From contig NC_059382.1 in NCBI RefSeq assembly GCF_019703515.2, forward strand, positions 17,847,001-17,911,000: a stretch of DNA of 64,000 nucleotides, given 5' to 3'. The notes beneath the pieces are model-generated. The model searched no databases and was not told where the DNA came from. It saw nothing but the letters and a program-made list of their open reading frames with translations. The stretch's first letter is position 1; the number at the start of each line of letters is the position of its first letter. Positions 58,012 through 64,000 of the stretch are shown here, piece after piece. This DNA is from Myxocyprinus asiaticus (Eukaryota; Chordata; Actinopteri; Cypriniformes; Catostomidae). A program made the translations under genes and the position numbers.

Positions 58012-58350
58012 TGTGAAGGTGAGGGCGTGGTCAAGTGCCCATCTGGGGAGAGAGAAAGTGGTAAGGATATCCACCTGAGATGAATTGTGACTAATTACCA
58101 TTTCCATGTTCACAGTGAGAGTCGGGGGAGATAAAAGACGGCCCAGTCCACCAAAAGGGAGAGAGCCCAGCTGAGAAGCTGTTTGTGTGTTAGCCACTGC
58201 CGTGTTTCATGTTTGAGTGTTTAAATTTAAGCTTTACCGTTGTGCTTTAAGCGAACGTGTTTATTTTCATTTAATAAAAAGTGACATTCCTGAGTTGGAA
58301 TCGCCATGTCCCGCTTCCTCCTTTTAATCCAATTATGAAAAGCTGTTACA
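58012..58350 (+). repeat. 3' LTR (339 bp, uninterrupted)
   Basis: TGTGAAGGTGAGGGCGTGGTC … AAGCTGTTACA. It is the intact reference for the split 5' LTR, with about 90% identity by eye. Confidence 0.88.
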
Positions 58351-59131
58351 GATGTTTTCTGCAAAAAAAACATGGTTACTACAATATTAGCAATACAGTG
58401 ATGCAATCTACACACAAGCAATGCCAAGCCGCGGGAACGAGTGCAATCGACAGACCCTGCCTCCGGATCAAACCCTTCTCTACACTCCTCGACATTCACC
58501 GTGACCAAATCACTGCAATGAAATCAACATTTATATTCATTTTTATCTATTATTTTAAGTAGTATTAAAGGAAATATTAAGCATGGAAACAGGAAATCTG
58601 ATAGGAAAAACTGTGGGGAAAAAAATGCGGATTCGAACTGCAGTCGCTAGGACACTATGCCACTGCAGCGACATCTATTGTTTAGTTTGTCGTATATTTA
58701 TGTGGTTCCACTAGACTATTGGGGTGCAAATAGCTGCACTGTGTGGCAGATTCTATTTACACTGGGGTGCAAATAGACACTCAGAATTTAATTTCATCTT
58801 TTTTTTCTGACATTTCCTTGACAGGTTTAGTTGTTTCTCACCAAAATCATTAGAAACACCAAAATCGTATCTATCACATTACTTCTTTTGTTCCGCAGAA
58901 GAAAGAAAGTCATACAGGTTTGGAATGACATGAGGGTGAGTAAATGGTGACAGAATTTAAATTTTTGGGTGAATTATTTATTTTTAAATGCTCATGGCAC
59001 AGCACTATTTCCTCCATTTAGCGCCGGCTTAAACTGGATCGCAGAGGGTTAGTGAATTAAACGCATAAGTGGCATAATTGTTTCATTAATATGTCCCACA
59101 ATACCAACAGAATGTTTGAATGTAGTCTCAC
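58351..59131. other. sez6 intron next to the first-sushi exon
   Basis: Contains ggtgcaaata / tatttacacc units at 58723-58782 (same repeat as 50630-50775). A half copy of the AGGGATAGTTC MITE lies at about 58880-58980 (gaagaaagaaagtcatacagg … gggtgagtaaatgg … tttttgggtgaatta). No other feature. Confidence 0.55.
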
Positions 59132-59317
59132 CAAGACACCGGGGCACATTTCCACTCCAGTAGGGTGTGGTAGCATTGCGGCACGTAAGGGTGGAGGGAC
59201 CCTGGAGCTTGTATCCATTGAAGCAGTAGAAATAGGCCTCTCCCCCCGCATGAAGGCTGGTCACGGACACATCCCCATAAGCTGGTCTATCAGGGAAGTT
59301 ACAGCTCAACACAAAGG
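59132..59317 (-). CDS. sez6: sez6 exon: first sushi (CCP) domain
   Basis: A 186-bp exon, phase 1 at both ends, between ccattacAG and GTgagact. It reads FVLSCNFPDRPAYGDVSVTS, GGEAYFYCFNGYKLQGPSTL, TCRNATTPYWSGNVPRCL: one CCP module with four Cys and the Trp before the last Cys. SCNFP.RPAYGDV.VTSLH.GG is the word string that made me prefer SEZ6 over SEZ6L and SEZ6L2. Its last base pairs with the 45808 exon to continue …RCLVACGG. The 5' neighbour exon, expected to end an N-terminal CUB domain, lies beyond 64000 or was missed. Confidence 0.92.
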
Positions 59318-59329
59318 CTGTAATGGATA

Positions 59330-59330
<1 letters not shown>

Positions 59331-59402
<72 letters not shown>
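59331..59402. repeat. (GA)n microsatellite beside sez6 acceptor
   Basis: About 36 pure GA units on the plus strand, so a (TC)n tract on the gene strand, ending only 14 bp upstream of the exon's first base. It forms an unusually long polypyrimidine tract. Confidence 0.95.
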
Positions 59403-59405
<3 letters not shown>

Positions 59406-61943
59406 AAAGATTAGGCAAACAGTCTTTCAATTAAAACTGCAGTTCTGCAGAACAGACTTGTTTAAATAAATGTCTGAAGCTGTTCTAAAACTATCATTAG
59501 CTGTACTGAGAATATGTCTGCGGGGAGTCTATGAATATTGCATTATGGCTACTCTCACTTATTTTAAGAAGACTTATTATCTAAACAAACTCTATCTGTC
59601 TTTCTTTCTCTCAGTTTAATATGGTCTCTGTGGGTCTGTCCCCAATGCATGTCCTCTCTCAATGCCCTCCAGCCCTGCATACCGAAGTCAACCTTTTTTT
59701 GTGAACAGGACATCTCCAAGATGACAAATAAGCCCGAACTCTAAACACTGTTCATGTCCCTGTTCATGTCCGTTTCTCCAGACAGACTGGGCCTGCTGGG
59801 ATGTATAGAGACAATCATTAGCTGCCTAAGATGATAGATTAGACTCACATTTGCCCTAATGGTTGCAATAGAGCAAACCCTCTCTACATGCTTTACAATA
59901 TCTTGCTGATAAGTGCACAAAACAGAGCCATTCAAAGTTGTTGAACAATCTACCCCATCACTTTTATCTGGACATTCCTGGACCGGACTGTAGTCACTAG
60001 TCTCAGCCTCAGATGGCATACCAATAAACCAGTTATTGATTGCCTGATGAACACACAGGTTTTTTTTTTTTTTTTTATTATGTTTTTTTTTTATATCAGT
60101 CTACCTGAGAAAAAAAAAAAAACTTGGCCCTAAGCATCAAGTACAAACAAAACAAACTGGGGTTGGTTGCTTTACATGTCTGTCAGACAGTCTTTTCCTG
60201 TGGGCAGTTCTTGGCCAGAACAAACTGCAGTTAGGACCACATGACTACAAGAGACAACAGAATCTCTGACTCAAGCTAACTGCAAAGCAAGTATTTATCA
60301 TAGAGCTTTCACCTCATAACTAGGCAGACTAAAAAAAAATCTCTAAATGGCTTTTGGTCTTCTGTATAGGGCTGTGGAGTGAGTCATTATTAACCATTGT
60401 CTTGTTTGGCTCTCTGCACTAAACCAGGCTGTCAATACTTTCTCAAGCAATGGCCACAAAAGTAATTTCAGAGTTTATTGCTGCTGGCTTGTGAGTCTTT
60501 TTCCTTTCACTAATTTCAAAATGCTTGAAGATGGTCATTTGACCCAAACATTGCTGTGTAATATTTTATTTTCAAGCTACAACTGTGTGCAGGACTTTTT
60601 CTATTCTACCCTTTCTACATATGAAACTCAACAAGCAGCAACCTTGTGAATACTGAAGACATAAAAGGCATAGATATTTTCTTTGAAATGAAATAAGTCA
60701 GAATTCAAGGCCAGAGAGAATTTCAATTGCCAGTTAAGTATAGAAAGGTGTCTGCATATGAAGGAGTTTTGATAAGCAAGGGACCCTCATTTCATTTATC
60801 ACAAAAGCTCAGCACATGTTCCCCGCATGTTCCCTGGGAGGTCCCGATAGGTGGTAAATCCAGGTCACACCGCAAGTGCCCATTTAACTAAGAACTGTTT
60901 TTTCGACACCAATGTTTTCTTCCTTCTCCACATCTTCCTCCGAGAATGTTTTTGCAATTTATGACAGAAATTTCAGGGCTCATTTGTCCGTCTCGACGCG
61001 GTTGTGGCAGCCTTATTGTTAGCTGCTGAAATTCAGAGCAGTGTGTGTGGGCGTTGATTTTGTCCCAAAATGACAAAACTAAGCCTGAGGCCAGAAAATA
61101 TGCACAGGTCAATAAATTATAACCTCTGACCTGGCTCAGATTTATGTCATATCTGCTCTCTACCTCGCTTGCTGACTGCCAACAGGCAGAGCACATATCT
61201 GTTAAAACAGAAATACAGCTAGCGCATGATGTCTATAGATTTTACACTGTCATTTCCATCAGGCTTGTGTTGTGCTGTCATACTGACAGTTTCTGCTCTG
61301 CAAAAGACAAGGTTCCCACCCTTTTTGACCAATGCATTTCCATTACTTTTTCATGATTTTTCCAGATGTTTGTGATTACTATCTATGGAATTTTAAAAAT
61401 CATTTTGATTCAGACTTATTTGCTAATTAATCATTTAGATCTAGTTGTGAACCGTTTGGCCAGTTAATTGAAAAGAACTGATTTAGAGTACAAAGAACAA
61501 TATCTAGGCAATAAAATATTATAGAGCTGAGCAAAACTAGAAAATATACTGTATATTTATAGGGGATCCCAGCTCTAGTTTAAAAGGTAGGTTTTATTTA
61601 AGTCAGTTTCTGCATATTCTGCATATACACAGTCTTGGCTACCAATGAGGTATTGAACACTTTCACCATTATAGCCCTGAAAAAAATTATTAATTTAAAA
61701 AGAATTAATTGAACACACATTGACCTTTTGTGAGCGAGACAAATAGCATCACTATATGGGGTAAGCTGTCACAATGGAACCTGCTATTAAACTGGTGGAT
61801 CACAGTCACCAAAAGAAAATCTACACATCTCTTTAAATCTACACCTGTATTTAGCAACCTATAGGCTTTTGCGTAAAATGTAAAGAGTAAACAATTTTGA
61901 GGAACAAAAAGATTCATAAAACAACAAAAATGGAAAAGGTAAC
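59403..61943. other. sez6 intron, no gene seen
   Basis: No exon, RNA gene or transposon recognised. T-rich and A-rich runs lie at 60060-60092 and 60111-60121. Confidence 0.4.
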
Positions 61944-62223
61944 TGTAACAGGTTTGTTGTGTGTGAGGAGGAGGAAGCGGGGACCGGATCAATAATCCAC
62001 GTGAGCTTTATTTTAATCACACAGATGTCGCTTTTCAGCGTAAATGGAAATCAAAACTCTGCTTTTCGGCCTCAAACAAATATGTACCTGTGTCAGGCTC
62101 TCTCTCTCTCTGCAATGAGAAACAGGTGTTAAAGATAATCACTGACAGGTGATAGATCTCACCATTGTCATCTCCCGATCTCGCTCTCCATTCACAAAGC
62201 TCGACCATGCCCTCACCACCACC
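61944..62223 (-). mobile_element. Solo LTR related to the 54689 LTR element
   Basis: On the minus strand it starts GGTGGTGGTGAGGGCATGGTC and ends CCGCTTCCTCC…CCTGTTACA, sharing start, end and AATAAAGC-like regions with the LTR at 58012-58350 but diverged between. Perfect flanking gtaac pentamers (61939-61943 and 62224-62228) show a real integration, followed by LTR-LTR recombination that removed the interior. Confidence 0.78.
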
Positions 62224-63482
62224 GTAACGTACAAAAATATCAAAACATTGCTTTGGCCAGCCAACAAATATTGTATATTGAATATGTAAAATTGTATACA
62301 TTTATGACATTTAAAACACATTTGGTAACCTGCCCCAATAAAAATGTGACAACATGCCCTGACCTGACTTTTGTGAAATTAAGACAAAATTTATACCTTT
62401 CAGTAAAAATCTGCCTTCATAAGTTGGCCCTTGCCTGGACGTATGCCAGTGTGGTTTGATTATGTTTGCCTTTCACTGCATGTGTAACTTGCATCAAGCC
62501 TGACATTTTTTTTTTTCAGACAGTGTGAGCTGTTTACTACATTATATGTTGCTTCACAAAACATAGCCTTTGCTCTGTATGTTCTGGTGAATTTAGCACA
62601 CTACTTCTGGCAAAAGTAGGCTCAGCGCTACCCTACTACAGCTATGCTTGTGCTACGCAGCATTGTTTTGCTAACACAGGAAATGTGAATGATGTAACCT
62701 GTTATATGGGCGGCAAAAACAAATATGCAATCTGAAACAGGCTCTTTTTTTTTTTTTTTAAGTCTTTAGGGGCCTAAAAAGAGCTTTAGAGCTCTAAAAG
62801 GGCTAGTTGCTCAAAATTAACACAAGGTCTTCAGTTACACCAAAGTCCTATAAATAACAGCTAAAAGCGTCAGGTTGTATAACAACACTATGATCATGAT
62901 GCTATCCTTTCCCAAAACATCTGTTATCTTACATTAGAGGCCATAGAAGCTGTTCCAAGCAAGTCCTTCCTGAAATATTACAGCAATTTTTCAGATGTGA
63001 GGCATTAATTAACCCGTGCTGACTTTTTCAATGCCCTCTAGTATTGCTTTCACAATGCATATTCTCCATATCTTATCTTATAGTAATAGCAAAAGTGAAT
63101 CATGAATTACTCTGCTCTGCGATCCTGTGGTGGTGTTTAGAGAGGTAGAGGGCCCTGTCAAACAGAATTAATGTTTTTGTTTAATTTTTTTCCTCCTCTG
63201 CTGGCTCAGGTTGGATTCCTGTGTCTAAGAAAGCCACAGTTTGATAAATCACTGCAATTCTTTTCCCTCGTTGAGCAGAGAGGAGCAGCGTAATGGGGTG
63301 GGGCACCTCAGCAACAATATAGGAGCCCGTGAACGAGGTTTATACAGAGCGACTGACATCTACAGCCCTGTAGAAGCAATTTAAAAATACCCTAATTCAA
63401 GCGCTGGGTTAGAGTAGGTTGCTGCATTTGAGGAGTCAATTTTGCATCCTCGCTCTTGTAGCCATAATACAGAGCATCTTAA
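62224..63482. other. sez6 intron or upstream sequence, no gene seen
   Basis: No exon recognised. A poly-T tract at 62746-62759. Confidence 0.4.
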
Positions 63483-63633
63483 AGTGACAGTTGACCCAAA
63501 AACGAAAATTCTGTCATCATTTACTCACCCTTTCGTTCTTCTGTGGAACACAGAATTAGATGTTAGGCAGTTTGTTAGTCTCAGTCAACATTTAGTTGCA
63601 TTGCAAATGTAAATTTTTTGGTGAACTATCCCT
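63483..63633. mobile_element. Short AGGGATAGTTC-family MITE, copy 3
   Basis: 151 bp, AGTGACAGTTGACCCAAAAACG to GGTGAACTATCCCT, with perfect TTAA duplications (63479-63482, 63634-63637). It lacks the long arms of copies 1 and 2. Confidence 0.82.
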
Positions 63634-64000
63634 TTAACAGAATGCATGCCCTGTTTGTGAGTGCTACCATGCTTACTTTCACTGCATCCTCTCACATTGG
63701 CGCACATGCATAAGAGCTCAGTGCTTGCGGCGGCAGGGCATGTGGAGAGGGTATCTGTCCCTGATGACTGTCTAATCTCGGTGCTGAGAGGGGGAGCACT
63801 CCTCTAACCGACTCAATGAGCAGGCACATGGGGGGGCCCTCAACTCCCTCAGCCATCTTTTTTATTTATGGTTTATTAATGCTGTTTCAGCACAGCAGGG
63901 CCCGTGCACCAGCATTGCAGGGTTGTTACAGCATTATTACCCCTCTGTTTCCATTTCAATTAAACTAATACCGAGGGGGCAGTGGAGGACGGCTTTATTT
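63634..64000. other. Unclassified, possible conserved non-coding
   Basis: Balanced-composition sequence with no coding signal; words such as TTTATTTATGGTTTATTAATG and CATTTCAATTAAAC could be regulatory. Confidence 0.3.

Larger units (their letters stand above)
54689..58350 (+). mobile_element. Non-autonomous LTR retrotransposon (Ty3/Gypsy-like)
   Basis: 5' LTR 54689-57273 (split by a nested element), PBS at 57275, a short internal region with a gag-like remnant and 3' LTR 58012-58350. Flanking pentamers gatgg and gatgt agree at 4 of 5 positions. The internal region is only about 740 bp and lacks protease, RT and integrase, so the copy depended on a relative for movement. The Gypsy assignment rests on the gag-like words and a PBS resembling that of fish Gypsy elements. 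Confidence 0.8.

Overview
The window is vertebrate, most likely teleost and probably cyprinid, genomic DNA. It holds widely spaced protein exons with GT-AG boundaries, dinucleotide microsatellites and dense transposons of types abundant in cyprinid genomes (DIRS, hAT, Tc1, TTAA-type MITEs, L2 LINE, LTR elements). There are no bacterial-style genes.

The only host gene recognised is on the minus strand. Five exons (59317-59132, 45808-45640, 45263-45097, 40291-40097, 35349-35213) join in phase. In order they encode one sushi/CCP domain, a CUB domain split over two exons, a second sushi domain and the first part of another CUB domain. The peptides match what I remember of vertebrate SEZ6 (seizure-related 6) better than SEZ6L or SEZ6L2, so I call it sez6 (fish a/b paralogue undetermined). 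The N-terminal and C-terminal exons lie outside the window or were not recognised.

Nearly everything else is intronic transposon. The intron after the last exon is at least 35.2 kb. It contains five DIRS-type tyrosine-recombinase retrotransposons: A (+, 4186-9885), B (-, 14249-18946), C (+, a second family, 19616-24907), D (-, 26367-28402) and E (+, 28720-33157). Four of the five keep an internal complementary region whose two halves are the reverse complements of the element's two outer ends, which is the structural signature of DIRS. All five are defective through stops, frameshifts and large internal deletions. Two hAT elements (one nested inside the other), a TTAA MITE and a piggyBac-like fragment lie between or inside them.

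From 33 to 50 kb are a deleted Tc1 transposon, a TTAA MITE that received a second inverted-repeat element containing a 1.27-kb A/C-rich array, a fold-back MITE, and a hAT element that contains another fold-back MITE that contains a tRNA-derived SINE. From 50.7 to 58.4 kb are a full-length L2-like LINE with an unbroken 979-aa ORF and an LTR retrotransposon whose 5' LTR was split by a piggyBac-like element that itself took in a small LTR element. A solo LTR with a perfect 5-bp target duplication sits at 61.9 kb. Stretches that look unique (13.3-14.1, 18.9-19.5, 48.7-49.4 and 63-64 kb) may hold conserved non-coding elements, but this cannot be judged from one sequence.
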